Below, piece by piece: positions 9,853-22,454 of a stretch of 49,388 bases of DNA. The DNA is taken from NCBI GenBank assembly GCA_003215415.1, contig QCKK01000009.1, forward strand, positions 1 to 49,388, in the 5' to 3' direction. A program made the position numbers and the translations under genes. How positions within the stretch are numbered: position 1 is the stretch's first letter; each line of letters begins with the position of its first letter. Under the pieces are notes generated by a model, which saw only the letters and a list, made by a program, of their open reading frames with translations, did no database searches and was not told the DNA's origin. Source of the DNA: Prochlorococcus sp. AG-409-N21. Its GTDB lineage: Bacteria; Cyanobacteriota; Cyanobacteriia; PCC-6307; Cyanobiaceae.

Positions 9853-10542
9853 TTAGGAAACAGGCAATTGTTCTATCATGGCGGAAACATCTTCTTCAAA
9901 TATCAAGTAATCTTTCATTGATTTATATGAACTGACCAATTGCTCTGCTAAAGAAGGGCTAATGGTAAATGTTTTAATTCCTTTTTCTGCAAGCTCAAGA
10001 ATCTGATCTATTTGTCTGATGCTAGCGACGAGTATTTTGCAATTACTATTGCTGATTACTTGAATCTTTTTCATTAAATGGATATTCCCCATTCCATCTT
10101 CTTTGATATCATTCATTCGACCTAAGTAGGGTGCAATATAATTTGCCCTTAATGTAGATGCTATGAGAAATTGCTTTGGTTCATAGCAGGCAGTGAAGGT
10201 TACTTTTAATTGATTGTTAATTAGTTTCTTGGCTGCTTTTATTCCTTCTTTTGTAAGGGGTAGCTTTATATAAATATTTAGATTATTTGAGGCACACTTT
10301 GCTATTTCTAGCCCACATTTTACTAGTTGATTTGAATCTTTTCCCCAGGCTTGTATGTGCATTTCTTCATACCCTAGGTTTGCAACTGACTTTGCTAAAT
10401 TTCTAAGATTTGAAATTGTACAATTTTGATTTGATTCTTTTAGGAGTGTAGGGTTTGTAGTTACTCCTTTGAAGATTCCTGTTTCAGACCAATGCTTCCA
10501 ATCAGTTGGATTGGCAGTATCAAGAAAAAAAGTTAGTCCCAC
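9853..10542 (-). CDS. transaldolase of the fructose-6-phosphate aldolase (MipB/TalC-like) type
   Basis: This is the short (about 220 residue) class I aldolase barrel: FFLDTANPTDWKHW at strand 1, GVTTNPTLLKES, NIYIKLPLTKEGIKAAKKL with the Schiff-base Lys region, and KQFLIASTLRANYIAPYLGRM. The 229 residues fit the FSA/small transaldolase subfamily rather than the about 330-390 residue TalB. It would act in the non-oxidative pentose phosphate pathway or on sugar phosphates. The substrate cannot be fixed from sequence. It lies 32 bases downstream of atpC on the same strand and may be read through from the ATP synthase genes. Confidence 0.85.
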   Translation of the reverse strand: MGLTFFLDTANPTDWKHWSETGIFKGVTTNPTLLKESNQNCTISNLRNLAKSVANLGYEEMHIQAWGKDSNQLVKCGLEIAKCASNNLNIYIKLPLTKEGIKAAKKLINNQLKVTFTACYEPKQFLIASTLRANYIAPYLGRMNDIKEDGMGNIHLMKKIQVISNSNCKILVASIRQIDQILELAEKGIKTFTISPSLAEQLVSSYKSMKDYLIFEEDVSAMIEQLPVS

Positions 10543-10574
10543 TAAATTATTGGTGGATAATTAAATTAATTTAG

Positions 10575-10985
10575 TTACTCAGGGTTTTTACTGGCCTGAA
10601 CCCTTGCACGTGCACGGGAAAGGTGTTGTTGTGCTTTTATCTTTTCGGGGGTAGTTTCCTGTCCGTCAAATTTATTGAATTCATTTTTTGCTTTTTCAAG
10701 ATCTGCTTCAGCAGAATTTTCATTGATATTTTCCCCAAGCTCTGCTCCATTGACTAAAACTGTTACGTCATTAGCTTCAACTTCGGCGAAGCCTCCCATT
10801 AATGCAATAGAGCTCCAAGTGCCTTCTTTAAATACCCGTAGAACTCCAATATCTAAAGCGGTAACCATAGAGATGTGTCCAGGTAAAATCCCTAGTAGGC
10901 CAGTAGTGCTAGGAAGAATTACTTCTTCTGCGTTGCCATCAAACACGCTCTTGTCGGGTGCTAGCACTCGGAGGGTGAGGGACAT
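10575..10985 (-). CDS. atpC: ATP synthase epsilon subunit
   Basis: A 136-residue F1 central-stalk subunit. The beta-sandwich domain contains LRVLAPDKSVFDGNAEEVILPSTTGLLGILPGHISMVTALD, and the C-terminal helices LEKAKNEFNKFDG..AQQHLSRARARVQA form the regulatory hairpin. Start at ATG 10985; it follows atpD with 95 bases between, the standard cyanobacterial atpD-atpC order, separate from the main atp cluster. Confidence 0.97.
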   Translation of the reverse strand: MSLTLRVLAPDKSVFDGNAEEVILPSTTGLLGILPGHISMVTALDIGVLRVFKEGTWSSIALMGGFAEVEANDVTVLVNGAELGENINENSAEADLEKAKNEFNKFDGQETTPEKIKAQQHLSRARARVQASKNPE

Positions 10986-11080
10986 GAGGTTTCGTTCGTA
11001 GTAAGGAAGGTTGTAATTTGATCTGTTTAGAGTCTCAAAAAATCTTGTAAATGATTTTTCTCACTTGAAAAGGAGAATAA

Positions 11081-12607
<1,527 letters not shown>

Positions 12608-12690
12608 TTACCACTGTGCATGATCTTTCCTCTACGGTTCGGTCAACCGCACAGATCAGCTGTAGTCGCCTAGGGCTTTAAGCACATAAG

Positions 12691-12717
12691 TTGGCAGTCA
12701 TTGGCATTGAGTGCTAA
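12691..12717 (+). promoter_or_regulatory. CIRCE-like HrcA operator upstream of groESL
   Basis: The right arm GAGTGCTAA is an exact match to the CIRCE consensus. The left arm TTGGCAGTC matches TTAGCACTC at 7 of 9 positions, and the spacer is the canonical nine bases. It ends 52 bases before the groES ATG, the expected place for HrcA repression of groESL. That HrcA acts here is inference from the known cyanobacterial system. Confidence 0.8.
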
Positions 12718-12769
12718 CTCAATCCATTCCGTGGCGTAAAAGCGCCTGTTATTGCACTTGCATTGATCC

Positions 12770-13081
12770 ATGGCAGCTGTTTCATTAAGCGTCTCCACTG
12801 TTAAACCTCTTGGAGATCGTGTTTTTGTAAAAGTCTCTGAATCAGAGGAGAAAACTGCAGGAGGAATCCTTCTTCCTGATACCGCTAAAGAAAAACCACA
12901 AGTTGGTGAAGTTGCCCAAGTGGGACCTGGTAAGCGGAATGATGATGGCTCACGTCAGGCACCTGAAATTGGTGTAGGGGATAAGGTTCTCTACAGCAAA
13001 TATGCAGGTACCGACATAAAACTTGGTAGTGACGAGTACGTACTTCTTTCAGAGAAGGACATACTTGCAATCGTTAATTGA
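12770..13081 (+). CDS. groES: co-chaperonin GroES
   Basis: The 10 kDa lid of the chaperonin, 103 residues. [34 protein letters not shown] carries the mobile-loop and GGI(L)L signature, and [26 protein letters not shown] is the C-terminal strand set. It is the first gene of the groES-groEL operon, 67 bases before groEL, and is preceded by a CIRCE-like operator. Confidence 0.99.
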   Translation: MAAVSLSVSTVKPLGDRVFVKVSESEEKTAGGILLPDTAKEKPQVGEVAQVGPGKRNDDGSRQAPEIGVGDKVLYSKYAGTDIKLGSDEYVLLSEKDILAIVN

Positions 13082-13112
13082 GACTTACAGCTCAATCTCA
13101 CTAATTTATTAA

Positions 13113-14786
<1,674 letters not shown>

Positions 14787-14823
14787 ACACGTTTAGAGTC
14801 GAATCCAAAGTCAAATTGAGTGA

Positions 14824-14852
14824 GGGACTGGTTTTATACCAGTCCCTTTTTT
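14824..14852 (+). terminator. rho-independent terminator of groESL
   Basis: Perfect 8-base stem GGGACTGG / CCAGTCCC with a 7-base loop (TTTTATA), followed directly by six T. It lies 37 bases after the groEL stop. Confidence 0.93.
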
Positions 14853-15207
14853 ATTGTCCGTCTATATAAAAGTTCAGAACAACTTCTAAGGAGTTTGGAA
14901 CTTTTCTGAAATAGGTTTTGATTCCTTAAAAAGGTCATTAGTGGTTGGGAACAAAGCTTGGAACAATTGGAATTGACCGCATACCCTCCACCTTTAGTTG
15001 AGAAAATCCAGTTATAACTTAATTCCTATTGAGAAAAACCAAAGAAGGCGACTACGACCATTGACCCGGTGACTTTGATTACTAATTGCTTCTTATAGGC
15101 AGTTTCCCTTTGCCTTGCTAAACAATTAATTATTTAAATGCTACTTCTGCCTGTCAGGTTAAAAGTTCCTTGCTATTAGTTGGTAGTGGTAGTTAGAGGA
15201 GATAGCA
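14853..15207. other. non-coding stretch between groEL terminator and small ORF
   Basis: No ORF with convincing composition is seen on either strand. It holds the 18-base groEL-end repeat and, near 14870-14910, an imperfect hairpin-like stretch (TTCAGAA ... TTCTGAA). A GAGGAGA ribosome site at about 15196 belongs to the next gene. Confidence 0.5.
15068..15085 (+). repeat. exact copy of the groEL 3' end
   Basis: The 18-mer GGTGACTTTGATTACTAA here is identical to 14769-14786, which encodes the groEL C-terminus and stop. The copies are 299 bases apart in direct orientation. The 281 bases between hold the groEL terminator and no convincing ORF. Confidence 0.9.
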
Positions 15208-15438
15208 ATGGACGATGCTTTTGCAAAGGAAGTCACTATCCGATCGTTGTTGAAGTCAAAAGGATATGTGTTTGACCATGAGAATCAGTATTGGTTTCGA
15301 GAGTGGACCACTAATCAAGGTCAAGAAAAAGTTTTAGAAGTTGCTCTTAAAACAGAAGATGGTGAATGGAACAAATTAATGATGACAGCTTCAGGGCAAG
15401 TTTTCTATGCGGAGGCCATAAGTGGTGGTGTGGAGTAA
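15208..15438 (+). CDS. small conserved-looking protein of unknown function
   Basis: A 76-residue soluble protein starting at an ATG about 6 bases after GAGGAGA. It is mixed-charge with aromatic residues (YVFDHENQYWFREWTT, then KVLEVALKTEDGEWNKL and ASGQVFYAEAISGG), suggestive of a small beta-rich fold. No catalytic motif is seen. It has no operon partner: groEL lies upstream and secG converges from the other strand. I do not recognise a named family. Confidence 0.7.
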   Translation: MDDAFAKEVTIRSLLKSKGYVFDHENQYWFREWTTNQGQEKVLEVALKTEDGEWNKLMMTASGQVFYAEAISGGVE

Positions 15439-15563
15439 AGATATTCTTGAAAAATTTTTACAGCATAGATGTAGAATCCTGAATGATTATTTGATATCAA
15501 CTATCTAGACGACAAGTTTTGATTAATTTCAAAGATGGTTTAAGTAATTGATGAAAAAAAATT

Positions 15564-15794
15564 TTAGCCAAGCCAACGAGCACTAAGAATTACCGCAAGA
15601 CTTAGGAATACAATTAAGCAAGTCCAAGTAACTCTGTTTAATGCTGCTTCTGCACTGCTTGCACTAGTAAACATAGAACTACCACTTGCAGCTAATCCGC
15701 CCATTCCATCACCCTTAGGGCTATGAAGTAGAACAAGTAGCATTAGTAGAATTCCGGATGAGATCCAGACCCAGGAGAGAACAGAAATAATCAT
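15564..15794 (-). CDS. secG: preprotein translocase subunit SecG
   Basis: 76 residues with two membrane helices (SVLSWVWISSGILLMLLVLLH and VTWTCLIVFLSLAVILSARWL) flanking the conserved loop SPKGDGMGGLAASGSSMFTS, which is the SecG signature. It forms SecYEG with SecY and SecE in the plasma/thylakoid membrane. It follows gpmI on the same strand with 71 bases between, the usual cyanobacterial gpmI-secG neighbourhood. Confidence 0.93.
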   Translation of the reverse strand: MIISVLSWVWISSGILLMLLVLLHSPKGDGMGGLAASGSSMFTSASSAEAALNRVTWTCLIVFLSLAVILSARWLG

Positions 15795-15865
15795 TTGCTT
15801 ATCTTGTCTTTATTTGAATTTTATTTGTTTAATTATCTTATGCCAAAATGCTTTTCAAGTTGGTA

Positions 15866-17488
15866 TCAGACAGTTTGGGCAAGCCTTCTAGGCATTTTAG
15901 AAGTGCTGATTGGTTCAACAAGAGAGAAGCCAGTCATTGCATCTGGTTTTGGCAAATTAAGGAGTTCTAAAACCGTAGGAGCTATGTCTGCTAGTCCACC
16001 GCCTTTACGTAATTTAATTTTGTTGCCATGACCAGATAATTTTCTTTTCTCTCCTTCTATAAGTATTACTGGCACAGGGTTAGTTGTGTGTGCAGTCCAT
16101 GCTTGTCCATCAGGGCCTTGCATTAGCTCTGCATTCCCATGATCAGCAGTTATTAGCAATGTTCCACTTACTTTGCCTGTCGAATCAATCAACTTTCCAA
16201 TACATTCATCTACTTTATTAATGGCTTCTATTGCGGCTTGCATCTCACCTGTATGACCAACCATGTCAGGATTTGCATAATTAATGACTATCAATGAATA
16301 ATTTCCACTCTCAATTGCTTGTTGACAGCTTTTTGTAAGCTTCTCGGCCGACATCTCAGGGGATAAGTCATAAGTTGCAACTCTTGGTGATGGAACCAAA
16401 TGTCTTTCTTCTCCTATTAGTGGTTTTTCTATCCCCCCATTTAAGAAATACGTTACATGAGGATATTTCTCTGTTTCTGCAGTGCGATATTGACGTAATC
16501 CATGTTGAGAGACAATTTGTCCGAGCAAGTTATCTAAAGTTTCAGGTGGAAAAGCAATTTCAACTGGTAAGTCAGCTTCGTATTGAGTAAATGTGACAAC
16601 ATTCAGTTTTGGTTGATATTTCCTATGGAAATGATCAAACTCTTGCAGAGTAATTGCTTGCACCAATTGTCGAGCACGATCAGGTCTGAAGTTGAAAAAT
16701 ATAAGTCCATCTCCATCTTTTAAATAGGAAGAAGACAGTCTTAATGGCTCAAGAAATTCGTCAGTTGTCCCTTCTTGATAACTTCTCTCTAGAAATTCTT
16801 CTGCCGATAATTCGCTAATTGGAAGGTTTGGGTTTGTCAACAAATCATATGCTTTGACAGTTCTTTCCCAGCGTTGATCTCGGTCCATAGCCCAATAACG
16901 GCCAGAAATACTTCCTAGATGGCCAACGCCAATTGATTTTAATTTCTCTTGAATAGGAGCTATGTAGTTTCTAGCACTTTTTGTAGGAGTATCTCGACCA
17001 TCGGTTATTGCATGAACTGCAAGATTTTTAATTCCTGTTGAGGCAGCCCATTCAAGCAGGCCTGACAAATGATCTAGATGACTATGTACTCCTCCATCAG
17101 AGCAAAGGCCCAGAAGATGCAGGGTGCCTTTAGATTTTTTTAGCTCTTCTGCCAATTTGATAAGAGCTGAAGTTTCTTTCAGTAATCCGTTAGTAACTGT
17201 TTCTGAAATTCTTACCAACTCTTGTTTAATTATTCGGCCAGCCCCAATAGTTAAATGACCGACCTCGGAATTCCCCATCTGATTGTCAGGAAGACCTACA
17301 TCTGATCCGCTGGCCTCTATAAGGGTATGTGGGTATGCATGCCAAATGGCATCCATTATTGGGGTATTGGCTTTTTGAATCGCATTATGTTCTTTCTCAT
17401 TACTATGTCCCCATCCATCGAGAATCACTAGTACTACAGGAGCTACCTGATTCGAAGCAATCGAGTTTCTAGAGCTATTGTTCAGCAT
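15866..17488 (-). CDS. gpmI: 2,3-bisphosphoglycerate-independent phosphoglycerate mutase
   Basis: It interconverts 3- and 2-phosphoglycerate using two Mn2+ ions. The 540 residues contain [12 protein letters not shown] (metal Asp), [18 protein letters not shown] (catalytic Ser), [27 protein letters not shown] and the C-terminal metal site [14 protein letters not shown]-terminal residues before [12 protein letters not shown] are variable, and the first ATG gives about 16 extra residues. secG follows downstream on the same strand. Confidence 0.97.
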   Translation of the reverse strand: MLNNSSRNSIASNQVAPVVLVILDGWGHSNEKEHNAIQKANTPIMDAIWHAYPHTLIEASGSDVGLPDNQMGNSEVGHLTIGAGRIIKQELVRISETVTNGLLKETSALIKLAEELKKSKGTLHLLGLCSDGGVHSHLDHLSGLLEWAASTGIKNLAVHAITDGRDTPTKSARNYIAPIQEKLKSIGVGHLGSISGRYWAMDRDQRWERTVKAYDLLTNPNLPISELSAEEFLERSYQEGTTDEFLEPLRLSSSYLKDGDGLIFFNFRPDRARQLVQAITLQEFDHFHRKYQPKLNVVTFTQYEADLPVEIAFPPETLDNLLGQIVSQHGLRQYRTAETEKYPHVTYFLNGGIEKPLIGEERHLVPSPRVATYDLSPEMSAEKLTKSCQQAIESGNYSLIVINYANPDMVGHTGEMQAAIEAINKVDECIGKLIDSTGKVSGTLLITADHGNAELMQGPDGQAWTAHTTNPVPVILIEGEKRKLSGHGNKIKLRKGGGLADIAPTVLELLNLPKPDAMTGFSLVEPISTSKMPRRLAQTV

Positions 17489-17653
17489 CTTGCCCTCGAC
17501 TAAATCTTTATAAGGCCTTTGTCTTGTTTAAACTACTGCTTCTTGGCGCTTGAGACCCATTTGTTAGGACTTGCGTCAGCTTTTGCGAATGCAGCATTTT
17601 TATATTGAACTTGTAATACTCGGAATAAGATTCATTTTGAGGCCAAACAACCT

Positions 17654-18208
17654 ATGTCTGACACCCGAGTAAAACAAAGGGTGGAAATACTTTCTGAAAG
17701 CGAGTTATGCAGGACTCTCGCAAGACTTGCTTCTCAGGTGCTGGAGTCTGTCCCAAATATTGATGATCTTGTTTTGCTTGGAATACCAACAAGAGGAGTT
17801 CATTTGTCCAGGGTTTTGTCCAAGGAACTTGAACAATTAACTGGGAATTCGATAGCTCAGGGGAGCCTAGACCCTACTTTTCATAGAGACGACCTTGTTC
17901 GCATTGGAACAAGAATGGTTCAAGCTACTGATCTCCCAACCACAGTGGAAGGTCGTCAAGTGGTTTTGGTGGATGATGTGATATTTACTGGCCGAACAAT
18001 TAGGGCTGCTCTTGAAGCTCTTCAAGCTTGGGGAAGACCTCAAAGGGTGTTTTTATTAGTAATGGTTGATAGAGGTCATCGTGAAGTGCCTATTCAGCCT
18101 GATTTCTGTGGTCGTAAAGTTCCAACAAAACGTACTGAGAATATTGAATTGAGACTACGAGAAGTTGATGGAGAAGAGGGAGTGTTTCTAGAAGAAATAA
18201 AGAGTTGA
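17654..18208 (+). CDS. pyrR: PyrR-type bifunctional regulator / uracil phosphoribosyltransferase
   Basis: 184 residues with the type I phosphoribosyltransferase PRPP motif VVLVDDVIFTGRTIRAAL, an LVLLGIPTRGVHLSRVL motif near residue 45 and the PyrR-typical RDDLVRIGTRMV plus DRGHREVPIQPDFCGRKVPT. In Gram-positives PyrR binds pyr mRNA. In cyanobacteria the uracil phosphoribosyltransferase activity may dominate. No pyr attenuator was seen nearby, so a regulatory role here is unproven. Confidence 0.92.
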   Translation: MSDTRVKQRVEILSESELCRTLARLASQVLESVPNIDDLVLLGIPTRGVHLSRVLSKELEQLTGNSIAQGSLDPTFHRDDLVRIGTRMVQATDLPTTVEGRQVVLVDDVIFTGRTIRAALEALQAWGRPQRVFLLVMVDRGHREVPIQPDFCGRKVPTKRTENIELRLREVDGEEGVFLEEIKS

Positions 18209-18236
18209 GCTTTACTCTTTCTTGGTCAATTTCTTT

Positions 18237-19853
18237 TTATTCAATTTTGCAAAGGACTATTGTTTCTAATGATTTCCCTGTTCTTAGATCAAGTCCTTGT
18301 ACCTTAAGAAAGCATTCATTATCAATAGTAAATTTAAGCTTCATGCAGTCTTCTCCTGCACTCCCTGTTGGACTTAATGAAATCTTTCTAGCTTCTTCTT
18401 CTAGTCTATTAATTCTTTGCTCTTTCGAAGATGATTTAATTGTGGGGATCCCATTTATATAAATAACTTCTTTGGCAATGTTTAATTCAGGTTCGCCTAG
18501 TATAAGTTCAATATCCTTCTGTGAGTCTTTACTCGCTGCAAGCACTATTTCAAAAGGAGTAGAAGTGGGCCAGGGTTGACCAGCAAGAAAAATCGGATGC
18601 CAAATGTGACTTTTGATTCTTTCTTCCCAGCATCTCAGGGATATACCTCTTCTTAAAACATCTCTGACTTTTACTCCTGGAGTAAGGCTTAGAGCACCAA
18701 TAGCAACAGCTTCTATTGGCGGAGGAGTTAAAAAAGGTATTGTTTTCGTTTTGTCTTTTAGCCAGTCTTTGATGAGTGGAATCCTTGATCCGCCTCCTAC
18801 GGCAACTACTCCTTGTAAATCCTTTAGTTCACATCCGTTCCTTCGTGCTGATGAGAGTGTTTTTTCTAAAAGACTTTTCAAACATTCTATTAAACCTTTG
18901 TTTATAAGTAATTCTTCTAATTTAATTCTGTTGAGGATGAGCTCCTTTTTCTCGGCTGATTCTGTTGCTATAGAGAGTTCTTGTAAATATTCAGACTTTT
19001 CTATTTTTAATTCACTTAATCGGCATTTAAGTTTTTCGGCTGCATTAAGCCAAGATTCTTTCATCCTTTCATTAGGGAAGAGATGAGAGACAATCCATTT
19101 GTCTATATCTCTTCCACCTACCCGAAGTCCAGCTTTCCCAAGTACTTTTGCGCATCGGAGAATTTGTTGACTATTTTTTTCAAGATCTTCTCCGTTAAAT
19201 CGTATTAATTGAGCTATTGGAGCAGCTTTCCCTTCTCCTCCTTCAAGAGCCACTATTGAAAAATCAATAGTGCTGCCACCTATATCCATGACCAGTAGCT
19301 TTGCTCCTGGGGGCAGATTCGCCCCCATAGCAGCTGCGGTGGGTTCGTCTACTAATGCTATTTCATTTACTGGGAGAGAAGCGCATACATCATTCAGCCA
19401 AGTCCTGTAGGCCTTATAGCTTTCAACAGGGGCTGTTAGAACAAGTCTATTTATTTTTATTTGAGGGGGAAGTGAATTCCAAATACGATGAATTAGCAGT
19501 TCACCAGCTTTTTCAGGAGTGAGAAATGAATTATTGGATTGCTGCTTTGGGGAGCCTATCCATCGCTTGAAATCTCGACTTAAATTAGGGTCATCTTTAT
19601 TGGTAAGGCGCGCATTAATAACCTCTTGACCACATAAAACTTTTGAAGACTTTGCTTCATTTAGCCATATCAAACTAGGAATCTCGCCTTTTATACGACT
19701 TATTGGGTGAAGATTTAGGAGTTGAGGGCTCTGATCTCTTTCTGCTTGGAAAGCAACGACTGTTGTAGTGCTACCAAGATCTATTGCAAGAGTGCCTGTT
19801 TGCTTGCTAGTGGGAAAAGATTCCGCTGACTTTTGATCGAATTTATAGATCAT
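18237..19853 (-). CDS. Hsp70/DnaK-like ATPase, short form
   Basis: The actin-like ATPase core has phosphate-1 [14 protein letters not shown], phosphate-2 [17 protein letters not shown], the DEPTAAAMG motif and the adenosine motif [17 protein letters not shown]. At 538 residues it is about 100 shorter than DnaK. After the ATPase core there is a [34 protein letters not shown] segment resembling the substrate-binding beta domain, but no helical lid. It is a lineage paralog of DnaK with unknown client. It is divergent from rpoZ. Confidence 0.85.
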   Translation of the reverse strand: MIYKFDQKSAESFPTSKQTGTLAIDLGSTTTVVAFQAERDQSPQLLNLHPISRIKGEIPSLIWLNEAKSSKVLCGQEVINARLTNKDDPNLSRDFKRWIGSPKQQSNNSFLTPEKAGELLIHRIWNSLPPQIKINRLVLTAPVESYKAYRTWLNDVCASLPVNEIALVDEPTAAAMGANLPPGAKLLVMDIGGSTIDFSIVALEGGEGKAAPIAQLIRFNGEDLEKNSQQILRCAKVLGKAGLRVGGRDIDKWIVSHLFPNERMKESWLNAAEKLKCRLSELKIEKSEYLQELSIATESAEKKELILNRIKLEELLINKGLIECLKSLLEKTLSSARRNGCELKDLQGVVAVGGGSRIPLIKDWLKDKTKTIPFLTPPPIEAVAIGALSLTPGVKVRDVLRRGISLRCWEERIKSHIWHPIFLAGQPWPTSTPFEIVLAASKDSQKDIELILGEPELNIAKEVIYINGIPTIKSSSKEQRINRLEEEARKISLSPTGSAGEDCMKLKFTIDNECFLKVQGLDLRTGKSLETIVLCKIE

Positions 19854-19949
19854 GGAAAGATTAATTCAAATTTAGTTTCTGCAATTTCATTTACGGAGAT
19901 TTGTTTGTGCTCCATAGGACTAGAGTATGGGTCAGATTTGATTGATTCA

Positions 19950-20177
19950 GTGATTACTTCAGGTTTGGATTCCCAAGATCTTGCCAAAAGAGGGGAGAGT
20001 CTTATTAGACAATCGAGCAATCGTTACCTAACTACTGTGCGAATTGCTTTCCGTGCGAAGCAGAGACGGTTTGATGATTTTGATGGACTACTTGAAGAAT
20101 CAAGTGTCAAGCCCGTGCAGAGAGCAATAGTAGAACTAAGTGATGAGCAGGATCAGCCAGATTTATTGCCCGGCTGA
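19950..20177 (+). CDS. rpoZ: RNA polymerase omega subunit
   Basis: The cyanobacterial omega signature is clear: [36 protein letters not shown], then [16 protein letters not shown] choose the GTG at 19950 (75 residues, the family's usual size). The frame runs open up to 19833, but those extra codons read as junk and overlap the start of the divergent Hsp70-like gene. It is followed after 6 bases by the DUF1818 gene and probably co-transcribed with it. Confidence 0.92.
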   Translation: MITSGLDSQDLAKRGESLIRQSSNRYLTTVRIAFRAKQRRFDDFDGLLEESSVKPVQRAIVELSDEQDQPDLLPG

Positions 20178-20183
20178 TTAATA

Positions 20184-20561
20184 ATGTTTCAAAAGGAAGG
20201 CCCTGGGTGGCGTTTGGCCCGAGATCCTTCCAGGACTTCTTTCCCTGTTCTTATTGGTGGAGATCATTGGGCAGTTGAATTGACTGAGGCAGAAGGGAAA
20301 TTTTTGGTTTCTTTGATTCTTGAAATCGTTGATCAACATCAAGAAATAGTTGACCAGCTAATGGTAGAAGAATCAGTTTCTCTGGAAATTGAAAGAGACC
20401 TTTGGTGGGCTTGCTTAGATGGGAATCGATTCGAATGGAGTTTGCAGGTCATTATGCAATCAAAAGCCAGTCCTCTGAGGGGTTTTGAAGTGTATTGGCC
20501 TATTCCTGCTGCCAAATCGATTACATCAGCTATGAGAACAATGTGGGATTGCAAGCAGTGA
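20184..20561 (+). CDS. DUF1818 family protein
   Basis: 125 residues, soluble. The family pattern is visible: GPGWRLARDPSRTSFPVLIGGDHWAVELTEAE, LWWACLDGNRFEWSLQVIM and the C-terminal RGFEVYWPIPAAKSITSAMRTMWD. It is conserved in cyanobacteria next to rpoZ. Function is unknown; the position 6 bases after rpoZ suggests co-expression only. Confidence 0.87.
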   Translation: MFQKEGPGWRLARDPSRTSFPVLIGGDHWAVELTEAEGKFLVSLILEIVDQHQEIVDQLMVEESVSLEIERDLWWACLDGNRFEWSLQVIMQSKASPLRGFEVYWPIPAAKSITSAMRTMWDCKQ

Positions 20562-20625
20562 TAAGAGTGCCTTATCAATCGAATTTGCACAGATCTTTCC
20601 CCTGACAATTGGAGGTATTTCACAG

Positions 20626-20680
20626 TTTTTCCACAGCCTTTGGCTTCAGATTGGTCGCTAACAGAAAAGCTGTGGAAAAA
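20626..20680. repeat. perfect 12-base inverted repeat made of two DnaA boxes
   Basis: TTTTTCCACAGC (20626-20637) and GCTGTGGAAAAA (20669-20680) are exact reverse complements separated by 31 bases. Each contains TTTTCCACA, the DnaA-box sequence commonly found in cyanobacteria. The DNA just to the right (20690-20740) is AT-rich. See findings. Confidence 0.75.
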
Positions 20681-20873
20681 GCCCGTAATTCGTATCTTTT
20701 CCTTGACTCTGGATAATTTTTAGCTATATAGCAAAAACGTGGGGTTGGAAGTTAAAAGCCTTGTAAAACAAGGAGTCTTATCAGGAGATGACTTGAGACG
20801 ACTTGTGTAAAAGGGGTCTTGACTCTTGGCTCGACATGTGGAGAAGTAGTTGTCATTGCAAAAGGTTTTTTTA

Positions 20874-21176
20874 ATGCAAATTAGTGATTTAAGCGTTCGT
20901 GATCAGTCTTCTCAAAACGAGAAGTCTTTTATGGTTCAAAGGAGTTCCGTACAAAAAGAGGAGGCGAGCACTGTTAGTTTTTATGCTGAGCTCCCAGAGG
21001 CTTTGCAAAAAGCCATGGCTGGTTTCATTGAGAGATATCCAAACTGGGATCAATATCGTTTAATCCAGGCTGCCTTAGCAGGCTTTCTTGTGCAGAATGG
21101 AGTTGATTCAAGACCAATCACTCGTCTATATGTAGGAAACATGTTTGGTTCAGAATCTTTTATTGAGGAAATTTAG
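20874..21176 (+). CDS. DUF2811 family protein
   Basis: 100 residues from the ATG at 20874. An AAAGG 8 bases upstream supports this start over the TTG at 20850. The conserved core is in the C-terminal half: VSFYAELPEALQKAMAGFIERYPNWDQYRLIQAALAGFLVQNG, ending TRLYVGNMFGSE. This is the DUF2811 signature of marine and other cyanobacteria; function is unknown. It stands alone, with a DnaA-box inverted repeat about 200 bases upstream. Confidence 0.87.
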   Translation: MQISDLSVRDQSSQNEKSFMVQRSSVQKEEASTVSFYAELPEALQKAMAGFIERYPNWDQYRLIQAALAGFLVQNGVDSRPITRLYVGNMFGSESFIEEI

Positions 21177-21183
21177 GCAAGCC

Positions 21184-21654
21184 CTATTGCAATTCTCCTA
21201 ATCTTTGTAGAAGATCTTTTGCTATTTCAGTTTTAATTGGAGTTATAGAAAGACGGTTCCCCTTCCTTAAAAGAGTAAGTTCTTCAGGTGTATATAACTT
21301 TCTTAAAGCTTCAAGACTTAGAGATGTTTGGGAGGTACCAAGGTAAAGCATTTGAGCGCAGTCCCATTTTGGTTTTTCCTTAGAAGACTTCGGATCGAAA
21401 TATTTTGAATGAGGATCAAATTGTGTTGGGTCAACTAGGCAGGTATTTATTACTCGCATAAGCCCTACTATTCCAGGAGTTTTGCAATTTGAGTGATAAA
21501 AAAAAGCTTCGTCCCCCTTGACCATTGAACGCATGAAATTTCTTGCTTGATAGTTCCTAATTCCATCCCAAAGGGTTTCTCCTTCATCCCTCAAGTGATT
21601 TATTCCGTAAACATTAGGCTCGCTTTTCATTAGCCAGTAGGAAATATCTGTCAT
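21184..21654 (-). CDS. EVE-domain protein (thymocyte nuclear protein 1 type)
   Basis: 156 residues: YWLMKSEPNVYGINHL, ETLWDGIRNYQARNFMRSMVKGDEAFFYHS, PGIVGLMRVI and PKWDCAQMLYLGTS are the EVE (PUA-like) signatures. EVE domains bind modified bases in DNA or RNA; the ligand here is unknown. Only 7 bases separate it from the convergent DUF2811 gene. Its first 12 codons and the DNA before them recur as fragments at several other sites in the window (see findings). Confidence 0.92.
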   Translation of the reverse strand: MTDISYWLMKSEPNVYGINHLRDEGETLWDGIRNYQARNFMRSMVKGDEAFFYHSNCKTPGIVGLMRVINTCLVDPTQFDPHSKYFDPKSSKEKPKWDCAQMLYLGTSQTSLSLEALRKLYTPEELTLLRKGNRLSITPIKTEIAKDLLQRLGELQ

Positions 21655-21804
21655 AGCAATGGATTAGGGCGAAAGTTTGGGTAAAAAGGTTGTTTTTAAC
21701 CCTGCTTTGATGTTAGTAAGTCAGCCCTGATTAGCTCCATACCTGGCAAATATTTCTAACCCCTCTCAGCCTCAATCAGATGGTTCTGCTCATTTTGAAA
21801 TTCT

Positions 21805-22437
21805 CTAGTCAACTAGAGCAACCCAGGAGAACGCTGAGCCTATTCCTATCCAGACTCCAGTAGTCAAGAGTCGGCCATTGGCCCCTAGCCAATTAAGGCT
21901 TCTTTGAGATACTGCCGTCACTAGTAAAAGTAAGGATCCTTGTGCAAGAAGGAGACCTGAAAAATAACCTATAAGAGGTGTAGGTTCAGCACCAACAATT
22001 GTGCTTCCAAGCAAGTAGCCGTGGAAAGCAAACATTGGCAAGAGCCATTTTGCGCTCAAACGATTCAGAACAATTAAGCCTTCTATTGCCAAAGACAAAG
22101 AGACAAGTGCTTCTGCCCAGGGAGTTACTACATTAGGTAAGGGGAGCAACTGCACCAATGCACTTCCGGCTAATCCAACAGATAAAAGAGGCAAAAGCCA
22201 TTTCTTGTTCCTTTTGAGTCCCACAAGGGCGATGCCTAGCATGAAAAGTAGATGATCAGGTCCAAGCAATGGATGCCCGATCCCGCTAAGTAGAGCTTGC
22301 CAAGCTGACAGCTCTGAACTGTCGCCCATCCCAAAGGGATGATGAGCCAAAGCTGGATCAGCTAAAAAAGTCAGTAAAACAAATAATGGAATTAAAACTG
22401 CAAGAAAATGCTTACGCCCTAAGAAGGGAAAGGTCAT
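21805..22437 (-). CDS. HupE/UreJ-family transporter, predicted cobalt importer
   Basis: 210 residues from the ATG at 22437, which has an AGGA about 8 bases upstream. Earlier in-frame ATGs fall inside the riboswitch and are rejected. An N-terminal signal-like helix ends in DPALAHHPFGMGDSS; five to six membrane helices follow, with the family motif GIGHPLLGPDHLLFMLGIALVG (His/Asp metal ligands) and the FHGYLLGS segment. HupE/UreJ proteins import Ni2+ or Co2+. Control by a cobalamin riboswitch points to cobalt for B12 synthesis. Confidence 0.88.
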   Translation of the reverse strand: MTFPFLGRKHFLAVLIPLFVLLTFLADPALAHHPFGMGDSSELSAWQALLSGIGHPLLGPDHLLFMLGIALVGLKRNKKWLLPLLSVGLAGSALVQLLPLPNVVTPWAEALVSLSLAIEGLIVLNRLSAKWLLPMFAFHGYLLGSTIVGAEPTPLIGYFSGLLLAQGSLLLLVTAVSQRSLNWLGANGRLLTTGVWIGIGSAFSWVALVD

Positions 22438-22454
22438 AGGTCGATCCTCGTCGA

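Noticed and set aside
19833-19949. Longer rpoZ start
   Set aside because: The extra codons overlap the divergent Hsp70-like start and do not resemble any omega N-terminus; the GTG at 19950 gives the usual length.
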